Assembly (NCBI GenBank): GCA_022579005.1
Contig: MU401458.1
Span: 124,001-188,000 of the forward strand
Length of the DNA: 64,000 bases
Source: Poronia punctata
Taxonomy: Eukaryota; Ascomycota; Sordariomycetes; Xylariales; Xylariaceae
Direction: 5' to 3'
Below are positions 10,700 through 21,554 of this stretch, in pieces. Position numbers and translations under genes: made by a program. The stretch's first letter is position 1. Each line of letters opens with the position of its first letter. A model generated the notes under the pieces. It ran no database searches, was not told the DNA's origin, and saw only the letters and a program-made list of their open reading frames with translations.

Positions 10700-11596
10700 C
10701 TTTTCAAATCGTCACCGTTGGGAACTGAGGTGAACAGAAAGGAAAAGGAAGAAAATAAAGACTGGGAGGAAAAATAGCTCAAGAGCGCAACAGGAATGCG
10801 TCTAGGGAGCTATTGAATTAATCCTCTGCTGTGGTCGTTAGTAGGGCCGTGATGTGTTGTTGTTGGTCGGCAGGCGGAGAAGAGATGCCACCAGAAAATT
10901 ATGGGCAACGCACAATCCGTAGACTGTGCCCGCTGTACAAATCCCACTAACCCTGTTACGGCATAGTGGGTCTTCCATAGAAGCGAGACTGAATTTTTGT
11001 GGCCTCGTGGTCTAGGGCTAAACAAACCTACCGACCGGCCAAATCTTTGTACCTAAGTAACTTTGATGAGGTACGGCACGCAAGCCACAGTGGCGATATG
11101 CTGAACCCCACCAACCGGCAGGGCAACGGACCAAAGCGGTCATTTACAAACAACCCCGAACTGGCGATAGCAAAAAGCATTTACTGACAACTTGAAAGAC
11201 TGGCCTTCGTTCAGCATTCACAAGGTATGCATCGTCATATTCTTTTACATAAGGGACTTGGTCCTTGTTGTGTTTTGTAGAAGAACAGGAGAACACGGGG
11301 GGTAAATTGAACATGTTCTGTTTGTCAGCATAACTAGGTAGGTCTCTTATTATCAGCACAATAAGCTTGGAGAGCCTTTGCGATGAATGCTTAGTTATCT
11401 TGCCAACCGGGGGATATCCGCACGCGAAAATATTGTTGCCCTATCGCGACTATCTGGTAGACGTCTTTCTCACACCGGAATAAGAACACCTGTATATGCA
11501 TGTAATATAGCTGTGGTTGAGTCGAGATCGATTTCAGCCCTAGGCGTAACGCGAATTCTGCACCCGCTGGCTGAGGTTGCGAGGTGGTTTGTGCCA
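10700..11596. other. Intergenic between RPL16 and BAG gene
   Basis: This holds the upstream region of RPL16 and the 3' flank of the BAG-domain gene. No coding sequence is supported. Confidence 0.5.
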
Positions 11597-12580
11597 TCAC
11601 CTATTCTTGCTGGCATCAGGAGCCAGATCATCGATGTCCTTCAGTATAGCTTGAACATAGTTCACTAGATCCTTTCTCCTTGCACGAATATCTGGGTCGC
11701 CGCCGGTGTCCACTTCATCCAGCTTTAGAAGCACGTGTTGCATTACCGTCTCGCTAATCTTTCGGTGCTCATCCTGCAATTTCTTAGCGTCCCTGGGTGG
11801 GCGCCGTATAAATTCCTCGCACACTGGGAGAAGCTCCGAATCAAAGTGCGATCTGATAGCCTCCAGTTTCTCAATTGCCCCCGAGGGCACCGCGGGCGAC
11901 GGGATCCGGGACGGATGTCTAGAGGGATCGGGACTTGTGCGCCGGCTCTCGCCATCGCCTTGCCCTGGCACCTCCAAATTGCCTGTGGTATCCTTTGGAG
12001 TCCGGTTCTTGGCTTTCTTCTTTCCGTTCTTGTTCTTCCTCTTTTTCGTAGCCCGGTATTCATCTCTGGTATCCGCAACGACGACTTCCTCATTGGTACT
12101 ACTACTCTCGTCTCCATCGGAAAGCCTGCCCTCGGGAACCACGACCAATAGCTCGCTGTTGTTCTTCACGCCGTAGTCTCTGATGGGAACGTCGGGTTCT
12201 TTTAGATTCCGGCCCTTATAGAGCATCTTTATACGGCGGGCTCGGCGGCTACTGAGGTCCATCACAAGTCCTGCACGGTCCCGAACATCCCTGACAGTGA
12301 GTCTGCCGTCGCCAATGGAAAAAGCGGGGAAGGTTACAGGATAGCTGACAGACTTGTTTTTTATCAACAAGATATCGTCCTCCTCATCGGGAACATTGTG
12401 TGGCGCCCGACGGCCGTATGGGTCATACGCCCGTTCAGGAGCCTGCAAGGAAAGCTCCAAGTCTTCAGATGTGATATAGCTGAAGTCGTCGTCAGTCACA
12501 TGAGGGGGCTCCTGACTGCTGGCTTGCGAGGCAAAGGGCGATAAGCCATCGCGTGTCGAGGTCCAACCGTAACGGGACAT
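11597..12580 (-). CDS. Ubiquitin-like and BAG-domain co-chaperone
   Basis: From the only in-frame ATG the protein is 327 aa, beginning MSRYGW. A ubiquitin-like fold occupies roughly residues 90-170 (FSIGDGRLTVRDVRDRAG through LLVVVPEG). A strongly basic linker (KKRKNKNGKKKAKNR) and a Ser/Pro-rich stretch follow, then a C-terminal BAG domain (about 235-320, IEKLEAIRSHFDSELLP through VQAILKDIDDLAP), three helices that bind the Hsp70 nucleotide-binding domain and promote ADP release. The order matches fungal Bag1/Snl1-type proteins. The frame stays open upstream to 13186 without an ATG and encodes a plausible membrane segment just before MSRYGW, so a longer anchored form with a non-AUG start or an undetected first exon is possible; 12840 is a candidate exon start (CTCTCAG acceptor). 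Confidence 0.85.
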   Translation of the reverse strand: MSRYGWTSTRDGLSPFASQASSQEPPHVTDDDFSYITSEDLELSLQAPERAYDPYGRRAPHNVPDEEDDILLIKNKSVSYPVTFPAFSIGDGRLTVRDVRDRAGLVMDLSSRRARRIKMLYKGRNLKEPDVPIRDYGVKNNSELLVVVPEGRLSDGDESSSTNEEVVVADTRDEYRATKKRKNKNGKKKAKNRTPKDTTGNLEVPGQGDGESRRTSPDPSRHPSRIPSPAVPSGAIEKLEAIRSHFDSELLPVCEEFIRRPPRDAKKLQDEHRKISETVMQHVLLKLDEVDTGGDPDIRARRKDLVNYVQAILKDIDDLAPDASKNR

Positions 12581-15500
12581 TAGGAAAGGCAGTGCGACAG
12601 CGGCGGCGCCTGCAACGGTCGAGTACACTATAGTGGGGGATGCACCTCGAGATTCGAGATAGTCGTTGGAGCCGGCGAAAGCGTCGGATAAGTGGGCGAG
12701 TGTTGTAACAAGGTAGGTTTGTAATGTCGGCGGCAATAAGGCGGTGATGTTCTGGAATGCACCAGAAGTTGCCGAGATAACCTGACTGGAAGCCACTTTG
12801 ACGAGAATCGGGTCGTCCTGGGAACTCCAGGACACCCAGCCTGAGAGTAGGTAAGAATGTGTTTTTTTATCTTTGCTCCTGCTGCGGAATGCAGAGTGGA
12901 TGGAGACACGGCCAGAGGGGTCGCTGTGGTTGGTGACAAGTGATCGAATAGCAGCTAAAGATATGATAGACCCTGCTGGGGACGGTGAATCAGACACGCT
13001 CTGGAGGGGAACTCGGAGAGATATCGCTGCACTATGGTTCCCTAGCGACGCATGCGACAACTGACGGGGGTTGTGTGTACAGGACAGAATACAACAATGT
13101 GTACAAACGTACACTAGGTACGTATATGTACCTCGGGTTGGTAGGAATTGTTCTGGCAAACGGCAGCGCGCAAAAGTCGCTTGCAATATCCACAGTAACT
13201 ACAAAGTAGGTAACCGGCGTTTGAACCGAAGATTTGGGGCTAATGGAAGCAGTGGACAAGTACTAGAAAAAAGTACATACACCTACTGAAGACACTTCTT
13301 GATTCCCTAAAGGGGAAAGGGGGAAAAGGCAAGGAGGCCTACCTAGTTGAAGGCTGTTGTCGATATCGTGGGGAAGGCACCTAGCGATACAACTGCGGCA
13401 CTAGTATCTGAACTACAAGTAGATGGGTCAAAACCTGGAGATACCTATGTACCGGGCAGGTAGTCTATAGACAAGACGTTGTATGCAGCGCGAATGATTT
13501 GCGCCGAATGACCACAGAGGCGGACGAAAAAGTAGTGGTGGAATTGGATGCAAGCAATGCTCTATGCGTTGTCACTGCACGTCTTTCGGTCAGCTGGGAG
13601 GTAATGCCGCAGATTTCTGGATGCTGCCGTCAGCTCCCCTGTAACTAGGACAGCTTATTGGACATAAAAAAATATTCTGGGTGTAGGTAGGTAAAGATTT
13701 TGTAGGTGTAACGATCCGCAAGATTAACTTTTCTAATAGTGAAATGTGACGATGAAAGAAGTTTAAATGTAACAAATATAGAGACGAACACTTTCTTGTA
13801 ATGTACACGTACGCGCAACACAACAAAAGAGAGAAAACCGTGCGCCGTCAATATGTAATACAGGGGCAGTGGAGATCCCCCTAACCTAGCAGAGAGGATA
13901 CCAGGCATCTAACGAATCAGAAGCCGTGATCTAACCAGGAGTACTCGTAGTCGACCTACATGTATTTTTCAACCTTGAAGTAAACTTTATTTTTTCATCT
14001 TTTATTCCTGTACCATATATAAAGCATAAGAGATATAACAAAATAGTTGCGCTGTAAGGTTTATTGTTCTATTTACAACTGTTATTAATCTGTTCTCTAC
14101 AATACATGTATCCTTCAAAGGTGAGCCCTAGTTACCTACTGCGTAGGAAAAGAATTCCAGGGAGGCCTTATACACGTACTTCAAACTCTACAGTCTGTAA
14201 GTCAAATATATGTGTCAAATGAAAAATGAAGCGAACAGAGATAGCAATATAGACATATAACCATGTCAACACTTGCTAGGTACGCACTAAGTATATATGC
14301 CTTATACTAACAGTATAGAATTAAAACAACCAAGTCCTCCACGTACTGATAAAAGATGCCCCAAGTTACCGTGCCTGTGCCTTGTTCCCCCGCAATCCCC
14401 TCATAGCCTTCTGATGTTTGACCAGGTGTCAAACCATCAATGGTTGGATTAAGTGATTTGGAGAAATATATTTCCAAAACCGCGGGGAATGGGCGGTGAT
14501 GCCTAGGTATATGAAAATTGGTGATGATGACTCTCCTGTCCACGAAGCACGTGGGCACTTGTACTCGTACCTAGTTGGCAGGTTTCAAATTCAAGGCTCT
14601 TTGATTGTATTGGTCCGGTACAGGTTACCTACTCGTAGCCTAAAGTAGGCGCAAGACCAGGTTATTCGGTTCGGATTCGGGCGAGGAAAAAAAGAAGACT
14701 CTATTCACTCATTACATTTACAGAAATGCAAGTTATAAGCACCAGTGGCAAGTGCAACACACCGGTACGCCTTGCTTCTCGATTATTGGGGTTAACCTCA
14801 ATTTTCAATTAAGGGTCTGGCCTGCAACGAGAAGGAACTTGTTCAGGGAACTTCATGAACCTACGGTGCACCGGTACGCTAGATAACGTAACTCGGTCCA
14901 TTACCTACGGTAGACATGTCAAACATACACGTACGTGTAGAGGGGGCAACTTGGGCAATAACCAAGGTGATGTCTGGTTATGCCGTGCTTGTTCTTGCCA
15001 CGAACACCGATATAAGATACATCTACTATGTTCTCTCGTGGTTACTGGCGTCAGAAAACAACTGTCGATATCAAACCGTACCTAGTTGTACATATGAGAT
15101 CCCGAGGCTATTGCGTCATTCCATATTCAGATTGGCTGCGACAAGTCGATGACAAATCGTCCTGCTATTTTCCATTTTTAGACCACTTAATCTACCCAGG
15201 TACGAGTACACGTACAATATCCGAGTAGAATGTATAGCGTCAACCCTGACTACATGTAGGTACTGAGTAATACAATGCGAAGAAAACTTCAGCCAGAGCG
15301 TCAAGATCAGCCTCAAACATTAGGTACGATACAAATGACATGGAATATATCAGGATGTATTAGTAAGTCTGCATATGGAAGAAGCTCCAAAAGACTGCGA
15401 GGTGGTAGTAGAAAGAAAGCCGTTATAGGTACATGATGCAAGTACCGATGAACGCCTCCCTCGGGTCCACTAAAACACCGAGTCTTTGGAATTGCGCCTT

Positions 15501-15635
15501 CGCAGCTTCCTCCATCCGGCGTTGCCCGCTTGACAAATACAATTATTACTGGCCAGCCCGCTCCTTCTCCCTGCAGATTTGAGTGTATCAACCTATTACC
15601 CGCAGATTCTACACTAATTCTTACCTAAGGTACAC
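12581..15635. other. Intergenic, 3 kb
   Basis: The first 260 bases may encode a 5' extension of the BAG gene. The remainder has no supported gene: AT-rich DNA around 13930-14330 and many GTAC/TACGTA words (13110-13135, 15195-15260). Confidence 0.45.
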
Positions 15636-15713
15636 ATGTACATCATACAAATACCCCGCCGTCTGCTCCTATCCCCTCGATTACGGCCCCTCCATCAGAG
15701 CAATCCTTCCTCT

Positions 15714-16216
15714 ATGAATTTCATTCGTAGCTTTTTCAGAACACCAGTATCACCAGAAGCCATGTCGTCCGCTAAAGCCAAGGCCCAGGCCATCATTGAC
15801 GAGAATGCCGTCGGTAAGTAGTCTCCGTACCCAAAGCACGGCGCTACTTTTGCGACCTAGCTGTGCCCCCTTTTTTGGGGTTTGCACTTTCCGTCGCAAT
15901 GACGACATGAGAAAGAACCCCCTGGGCTAATTGCACACCGTCCCCCTCTCTCTCAACAGCTGTATTCTCCAAGTCGTACTGCCCCTACTGCAAATCGTCC
16001 AAGGACCTCCTGAACAGCGTCGGCGCCAAGTACTACTCGATCGAGCTGGACCAGGAACCGGACGGATCCGCGATCCAGGACGCCCTCGCCGAGATCTCGG
16101 GACAGCGCACCGTTCCCAACATCTACATCGGCAAGAAGCACATCGGCGGCAACTCGGACCTGCAGGCCAAGAAGGGCGAGCTCAAGTCGCTGCTCCAGGA
16201 GGTTGGCGCCGCTTGA
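15714..16216 (+). CDS. Dithiol glutaredoxin
   Basis: Two exons (15714-15813 and 15960-16216) are spliced over a 146-nt GTAAGT-CAACAG intron, giving 118 aa from this ATG. The protein reduces disulfides and glutathione mixed disulfides using glutathione. The active site CPYC follows AVFSKSY just after the splice junction. TVPNIYIGKKHIGGNSDLQ supplies the cis-Pro TVP loop and the GG glutathione-binding motif. Alternative in-frame ATGs are at 15636 (144 aa, with an Arg-rich, acid-poor leader typical of mitochondrial targeting) and 15762 (102 aa, starting MSSAKAKAQ, the cytosolic core). Dual localisation by alternative starts is known for yeast Grx2 and is inferred here. Length and motifs are standard for class I glutaredoxins. 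Confidence 0.93.
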
Positions 16217-17155
16217 CTAGATGGCAAACAAACCCCTCCCTCTTCAAAGTTCTAAAAAAATACTTCGACCATGCGATAAACCAATTTATCGGGCGTCGCT
16301 AATCTGAATACGCCCGAGTCATGGAAACCTTGCCGCATGCGCAGGCGATTATTCTGTCGCGCTAGACAGACAAAGGCCCTGCAGTGGGTTTTTTTTCGAA
16401 GAAGACAGCATACCTATACCCAACGTCAGTTTTGTATGGCACACGTACATAGATGTGCATATAGAACATATTAAATCAAAAACTTCAGAAATACTTGGTT
16501 GGATCACGTTGCCTTAATGCGTGCTAGATACCTATGCCCAAGACTGCAGGTAGTAAGTGTGTGAACCGGAAGCAATAGCAGGCGACCCAACGCGCTTCGG
16601 TCGGCCTAGGTAATACAATAGTAAGGGGGGAGACAAGTGAGAAACGTGGAAGTTCTATGAGATTGTTTGGAATGAACCCTTGGTCCGCTGGAGAGATCTG
16701 GCGTCGATTCACGTACGAGATATCTACTAAAACATTCGGGATTGGACTGCTTTCCTAACCTACCTCGCCGTACTAACTCACACTTGCCAGCATCGCAGTT
16801 TGAATAAGTGTTTATTTATTACTCGTGTGATGATTTGGGATTAGGTGTGTGCTTGTTCAGGTTCAGGTTCAGGTTATGCGTGGTGAACTAGGTATATACC
16901 TCAGGTTAGAAGCAACGCGTACCCCGACCACGAATAGGGGTTGTCTTTCAGAGGATGCAATTTCATACCATCGTTCATAAGGTACAGCTATGTTACAGCG
17001 GATTTTATGATCCACTCGTGGAACCCCTAAGAAATATCCGAGATTTACTTCCAAGTAATAAACAAAACTACAGATGCAAGTGAAGTATTTGTTGTTACAC
17101 GGCTTGTACACGTTCTAGGTTAAGTGGAATTTCCTCTGAAACCGGTCGCTCGGAA
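16217..17155. other. Intergenic, convergent 3' flanks
   Basis: Nothing beyond the 3' regions of the glutaredoxin and AIM18-like genes is supported. A GGTTCA-type hexamer repeat (about 16858-16875) is the only visible structure. Confidence 0.5.
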
Positions 17156-18313
17156 TCATACCACTTGAGTAGCAACGGTTCCAATAGGCCGCTCTACGAA
17201 CTCCATGATGCCTTCCACAATGTTTTTGCGGGCCGGCTCAGAAGCCACATTTTTACCAGCCAGCCAGTTGAGCCAGAGTAGGCGGGAAACTCTCTCGTCC
17301 TCCACTCGGCCAATTGTACCCATGCCATTCTTGCCGTCGTTGTATGTTATGGTGAGCCTCCCGACAGTGTCTCGGCAAAGCAACATTTCCTGGGATTTGG
17401 GCACCTTGCCGCGGTTGAATAGGGTCCTGAAATCCTTCATGGCGGCACCGAATGCCTCGTCGCCGTATTCGGCATTATTTCCCTGTGAGCGGGCCGTGAT
17501 CGCACGCACGAATCCGTCTCTTAGGTGGTGGAAGTCTGTGTCTCGTACGGGCACGATCCTGAATAGTGAGCGAGGCCGGACGTCCTTTAGGATCGAGTTC
17601 CAAAGTTGTTCGCCTCTCTCCGGGTCGAGAAGTGCTTGACGCAGAGCATCCTTCTCGCTCGAGATCAGCGTGGTCGCGATCGGATTGATTTCCTTGGTGA
17701 GCCGGGCTTGTACGGCCGCAACATCTTGCGTCGCGACATAGTACCCGACCATGTAGACTTGGATTCCGATAAACGTGACCGTCCGTACGCCTAGACCAAC
17801 CAAGGTATACTGAACGCCATTGATCCTCTCCTGTCCCTCCTCGGCCCCGACCGCAAGATCTAATAGTCGGGGGAAATTGGGGACGACGCTGTTGCCGGTA
17901 GGTACGATCTCTTGTCCGTCGGCATCATGTATTACGGTTTTGCGACTTGAACCGGCGTCGGTGGTGAAGGGGTCGAGCTTATTGGGTAACCCGGAGTCCA
18001 ACTTTGTGCGCTTTCGGATCGCAACGACGAGCAGATACGCCGTGTAGCAACTGGCGAGGACGCCGGCTATGGCACCACAGAGTAGGAAATTCCGTCGTCG
18101 CATATAATAGTCATATGACTGGCCCCTCATGCGTCTGAGGTTAAGGTTTTCGACCACGCGGCCCGACTGCTCGTTGCGTAGAAAAGTCCGGCGCTGTAAA
18201 GAGGAAGGATGCTGTCGCAAGCATTGTACGCGTGTTAGCCTAGATGAGAGACGTGAACTGGGCGCAATCGACCGCAAAGCCGGCGCCGAATGCAGAGAGC
18301 GTGCCGCGTTCAT
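17156..18313 (-). CDS. AIM18: AIM18-like mitochondrial protein (chalcone isomerase fold)
   Basis: This single-exon gene encodes 385 aa from the ATG at 18313; the frame is open for 29 more codons upstream. The N-terminus (1-50) is rich in Arg, Ser and Ala with almost no acidic residues, as in a mitochondrial presequence. One transmembrane segment lies at about 74-98 (NFLLCGAIAGVLASCY...), followed by a basic stop-transfer stretch. From about 165 to the end is the chalcone-isomerase-like fold: NGVQYTLVGLGVRTVTFIG, KVYMVGYYV-like IQVYMVGYYVA, and a C-terminal LLWLNWLAGKNVASEPARK block. Altered-inheritance-of-mitochondria protein 18 of yeast has this plan and sits in the inner membrane; its biochemical role is unknown and enzymatic isomerase activity is not expected. 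Confidence 0.88.
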   Translation of the reverse strand: MNAARSLHSAPALRSIAPSSRLSSRLTRVQCLRQHPSSLQRRTFLRNEQSGRVVENLNLRRMRGQSYDYYMRRRNFLLCGAIAGVLASCYTAYLLVVAIRKRTKLDSGLPNKLDPFTTDAGSSRKTVIHDADGQEIVPTGNSVVPNFPRLLDLAVGAEEGQERINGVQYTLVGLGVRTVTFIGIQVYMVGYYVATQDVAAVQARLTKEINPIATTLISSEKDALRQALLDPERGEQLWNSILKDVRPRSLFRIVPVRDTDFHHLRDGFVRAITARSQGNNAEYGDEAFGAAMKDFRTLFNRGKVPKSQEMLLCRDTVGRLTITYNDGKNGMGTIGRVEDERVSRLLWLNWLAGKNVASEPARKNIVEGIMEFVERPIGTVATQVV

Positions 18314-19209
18314 TGCGAGCGATTGTCCCGGCCGTCTAGGTCTCGGGGTCTTGTAGAGATAGGACTGTGCCCTACTTGTCCAGTAAGGGCAGAGGTGCAC
18401 AGTAGATAGGTAGGTTTAGATTGCAATTGGGCCAAATCCAGGAGTTGGCGAGCATGATGTGGATGGCATGTATGGACAGTGACGGCATCAGCATAAGCTC
18501 ACGCTGGACTGGATCGTGACCCCACATATTTTTGATCATTATTGCATTAACAATACACGGTTAAATAGATCCCTCACTGTAGTCATAAAACACACACGTT
18601 AAAACCACATCAACTGGATGGAAATCACCGTGACCTACAAAGGCAATGAACATTCTCCCATACGCCCCTTGAGCGCATTGGTTTGGAGAGTTATTAGGCT
18701 CCTAAATCTTGAAGAAATTGAAGCATCGCAAGGATACATGAATTTAAGCGGTAGACGAAGCACCGGCGTTGTTCGATGGACCTCGATGCTTAACAATGAT
18801 GGCTTCGGTTCCGGTACAATACTTTCGGCCCCGATGGGACGTACCGGACCCGACAGAATCGCAAGCGCAACCGCCAATGGTGTGATCAAGTAACAACGAC
18901 GGTTGTTAAGGCGCATCCCATCCGCAAATATGTCCTTTCAGCTAAGTACTATTCGCTAGCCCGGTGACTTGACTACCTACACAGCCATGTACGTTTGTTT
19001 CATAAGCCTCTACTCGTAGGGATAGCATCTACCTAGGCGGACTGCGTTACATTGATTCGGTTTGGAACGCGGCTGAGCGTACGAAAATTGGGGCCCAGAT
19101 CCTTCCTTGTTCGAGACCGGCACAATGTAAATATATAAAGATACGCTCATTACCGACTGTTACACTTGCATGTCGTTGAGAATATACGCATGTACTCAGC
19201 AAACCCATT
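18314..19209. other. Intergenic
   Basis: Upstream regions of two divergent genes. Overlapping opposite-strand ORFs of 91 and 93 codons (18618-18916) are noted as a finding but not called. Confidence 0.45.
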
Positions 19210-20586
19210 ATGTCTACCTCTATACCGAGAATTGCAGTCGTAGGTGCCGGGCCCGGGGGCTTGATGCTCGCTAGCATCTTGCACAAGCATGGCATTTCTT
19301 GTACCATTTTTGAGCGCGACAGTAGTGCTGCCGCCCGAGACCAAGGCGGTAGCCTTGATATCCATGACGATACGGGTCAGAAAGCTCTTGATGCAGCCGG
19401 GCTCTTGGACGAGTTCCGAAGCCTTGTGCGAGTTGATGGCGAAGCTACGAGAAGTGAGTCACCCCGCATACAGTCCCCCTTTGCCTTCTTAGGAAGCTTT
19501 GGGGCATTACAACATGGTCAATGTCAGTTACTGACAGCCGTAACAGTCATCAAGAAGGATGGGACAGTGCTTTTCGAAGATGACGGAGCTAGGGAAAATA
19601 CGCTACCAGAAGACGGTGGAAACCAACAAGAGGAGCCAGAGACTAAATATATCGAGGGACGGCCAGAGATTGATCGTCCAGCGTTGAAGAATCTTTTGAT
19701 CTCCAGCCTTCCTGCTGATACTATTCGTTGGGCCAGCAAGGTTACATCTGTGACTCCTATCCAAGGCTCTAGGCAATGGGAAGTGAAACTCGATGGCGAA
19801 TCTGAGCCTCTACATTTCGACTTGGTTGTTGGGGCTGATGGGGCTCGATCGTGCATTCGCTCACTCCTCACAAACCAAGAACCTATATTTTCAGGCATCA
19901 CAGCTCTCGATGTCTGGAAACATCATGGTGACGAAACCGCGCCAGATGTATCTGCGTTCGTGGGCCCCGGCAGCGTCTTCATGTTCGATAAGGACCGTGC
20001 ACTCTTTTTCCAACGTGGTGGTCAGGGGCCCGAGGCAAATGTCAGATGTTACGCTTGCGTCAAGACGTTTTCAAAATTTCCGCCTACCGCTAAGGAACTC
20101 TTGGGACTGGAGAACGGAGGAAGCGAGGATCTAGAAGTCAACTGGGAAGAAGCGCGGACGAGAGAAGGTTTCATCGAGAGGAACTTTGGAGATTGGTCCC
20201 CGGAGGTGAAGCATGTGGTTCAAGCCATAAACGAGAACCCAGTTCTACGGCCTTTATACATGCTGCCTGTAGGACTCAAGTGGGAATCCCGACCAGGGAT
20301 CACTCTCCTAGGTGATGCGGCACATTTGATGACTCCTTTTGCCGGGGCTGGGGTCAACACAGCATTGATGGATGCTTTGGAGTTGGCCCAGGGCATTATG
20401 CATTGCCTCGAGGCTGAAAACACAGACGACGAAGGTTTAGCTGCGATGATACAGAGGTACGAAACAGGCATGTTCGTCCGGTCGGGACAGGTAGCAGCTA
20501 AAACGAATGCTGCCATGCACACTATTTTCGGTGAAGATGGGGCCGAGAAGATGATTGCGATGATGGGCCCGGGGCCGGACACCTGA
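19210..20586 (+). CDS. FAD-dependent monooxygenase (TetX-like)
   Basis: Two exons (19210-19453 and 19547-20586) encode 427 aa. The 93-nt intron has a GTGAGT donor, TACTGAC branch point and AACAG acceptor; splicing yields EATRIIKKDGTVL, as expected for the family, whereas the unspliced frame stays open. The protein is a class A flavoprotein hydroxylase. The FAD-binding Rossmann motif is VVGAGPGGLMLASIL (residues 9-23), followed by an Asp/Arg-containing FERDSSAAARDQGGSLDIH. The GRPEIDR block precedes the DLVVGADGARS (DG) motif, and the second FAD motif is LLGDAAHLMTPFAGAGVN (GD). Such enzymes hydroxylate aromatic or polyketide substrates with NADPH and oxygen; the substrate here is unknown. No biosynthetic cluster surrounds it, so secondary metabolism is possible but unsupported. 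Confidence 0.88.
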   Translation: MSTSIPRIAVVGAGPGGLMLASILHKHGISCTIFERDSSAAARDQGGSLDIHDDTGQKALDAAGLLDEFRSLVRVDGEATRSESPRIQSPFAFLGSFGALQHGQCQLLTAVTVIKKDGTVLFEDDGARENTLPEDGGNQQEEPETKYIEGRPEIDRPALKNLLISSLPADTIRWASKVTSVTPIQGSRQWEVKLDGESEPLHFDLVVGADGARSCIRSLLTNQEPIFSGITALDVWKHHGDETAPDVSAFVGPGSVFMFDKDRALFFQRGGQGPEANVRCYACVKTFSKFPPTAKELLGLENGGSEDLEVNWEEARTREGFIERNFGDWSPEVKHVVQAINENPVLRPLYMLPVGLKWESRPGITLLGDAAHLMTPFAGAGVNTALMDALELAQGIMHCLEAENTDDEGLAAMIQRYETGMFVRSGQVAAKTNAAMHTIFGEDGAEKMIAMMGPGPDT

Positions 20587-20874
20587 GAATCCAATGCCGA
20601 CTTTATTGCAGATCTTGTTCATGATGCGCGCCAGCATTAGTTCAGGAACTTGGGGAACTCGGTTTTCAACATGTGTATGAGTATACTGCCAGGATGGTAA
20701 CCTCTTATACAAATCAGGGGACGGTGGGTAAAAGATCACTACGAGTATTACAGCAGGAACCTCGAGAGTTCCTTCATTGTCTTCACCACCCCTGTTGCTG
20801 CCCCTCCATGATCCATCTGGGTACTGTAGGTAGCACTTACTCAATCGGGTAGCATGTTGAGCTAGAATTGATTA
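20587..20874. other. 3' flank of the monooxygenase gene
   Basis: Short gap between the monooxygenase stop codon and the inverted-repeat element. No gene is seen. Confidence 0.4.
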
Positions 20875-21242
20875 AGGGCGTGTTTGGTCTGCGTTTTTGC
20901 TGATTGCTTAAGTACATTACCTTTTCATGCATGGCTTTGCTAGCGTAGGTTATCCCTTGCAATAATCCGATGCTCTTAGCAACATAAACAACCTTAGCAA
21001 ACTCGTCAACAGCTTTTTTTTGTTTTTTGTTTATTGCTAAGGCCCCTATATAAATAATTTAATCTTTATACTTTAATTAGATAATACATGCTAAGCACCC
21101 TTTGCCTTATAAGTTTTGCTGATTGGTATATTGCTTGTGGCTAGCGCAATATATCTAGCGGGTCCATCGGAAAAACTGCTAAAGTACTACATTGCCAAGC
21201 CCCATAAGTAAAAGCAATAAACAACCAGACCAAACACGCCCT
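20875..21242. mobile_element. MITE-like element with 17-bp terminal inverted repeats
   Basis: AGGGCGTGTTTGGTCTG at 20875-20891 is repeated exactly in inverted orientation at 21226-21242, enclosing 368 bp of AT-rich, non-coding DNA. The interior shows further imperfect inverted words (TTGCTTA.../...TAAGCAA, AAGTACATTAC/AAGTACTACATTG). No transposase is encoded, so it fits a miniature inverted-repeat element mobilised in trans. Target-site duplication is ambiguous: the left flank ends TTA and the right flank begins AAT. It lies 0.3 kb upstream of the PPPDE-thioredoxin gene. Confidence 0.75.
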
Positions 21243-21554
21243 AATGCTGTAGATTAAGCCCAACTAGGAACTATTAGTGAGCATTATTAGTGACGTTCTG
21301 GTGCTTTCCGTGCCGCTCAGCACCAGCCTGCATCTGACGTTTCTATTGCTGCCTCGAGATGAAAGAGCAATATCATGTGTAAAGACTGCTCCAGTTGCGG
21401 CATTCCGTTCATGTCTAATAATTCATTCTTTTCATGATAACGAATTGAATCGAGCTTCGCGTCTTATACGCTTCCAGTGGATTTATATATTATTTACATT
21501 AAGCACCAGTAGATAGATTTCATACCTGACCCTACCAACCCTTCAAAGTTCAAG

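Noticed and set aside
11706..12176. Plus-strand frames antisense to the BAG gene
   Set aside because: They are shadows of the coding strand, showing Ser/Phe-rich complement composition.
19210..20586. A secondary-metabolite cluster around the TetX-like monooxygenase
   Set aside because: Neighbours are housekeeping genes; no synthase, transporter or regulator is adjacent.
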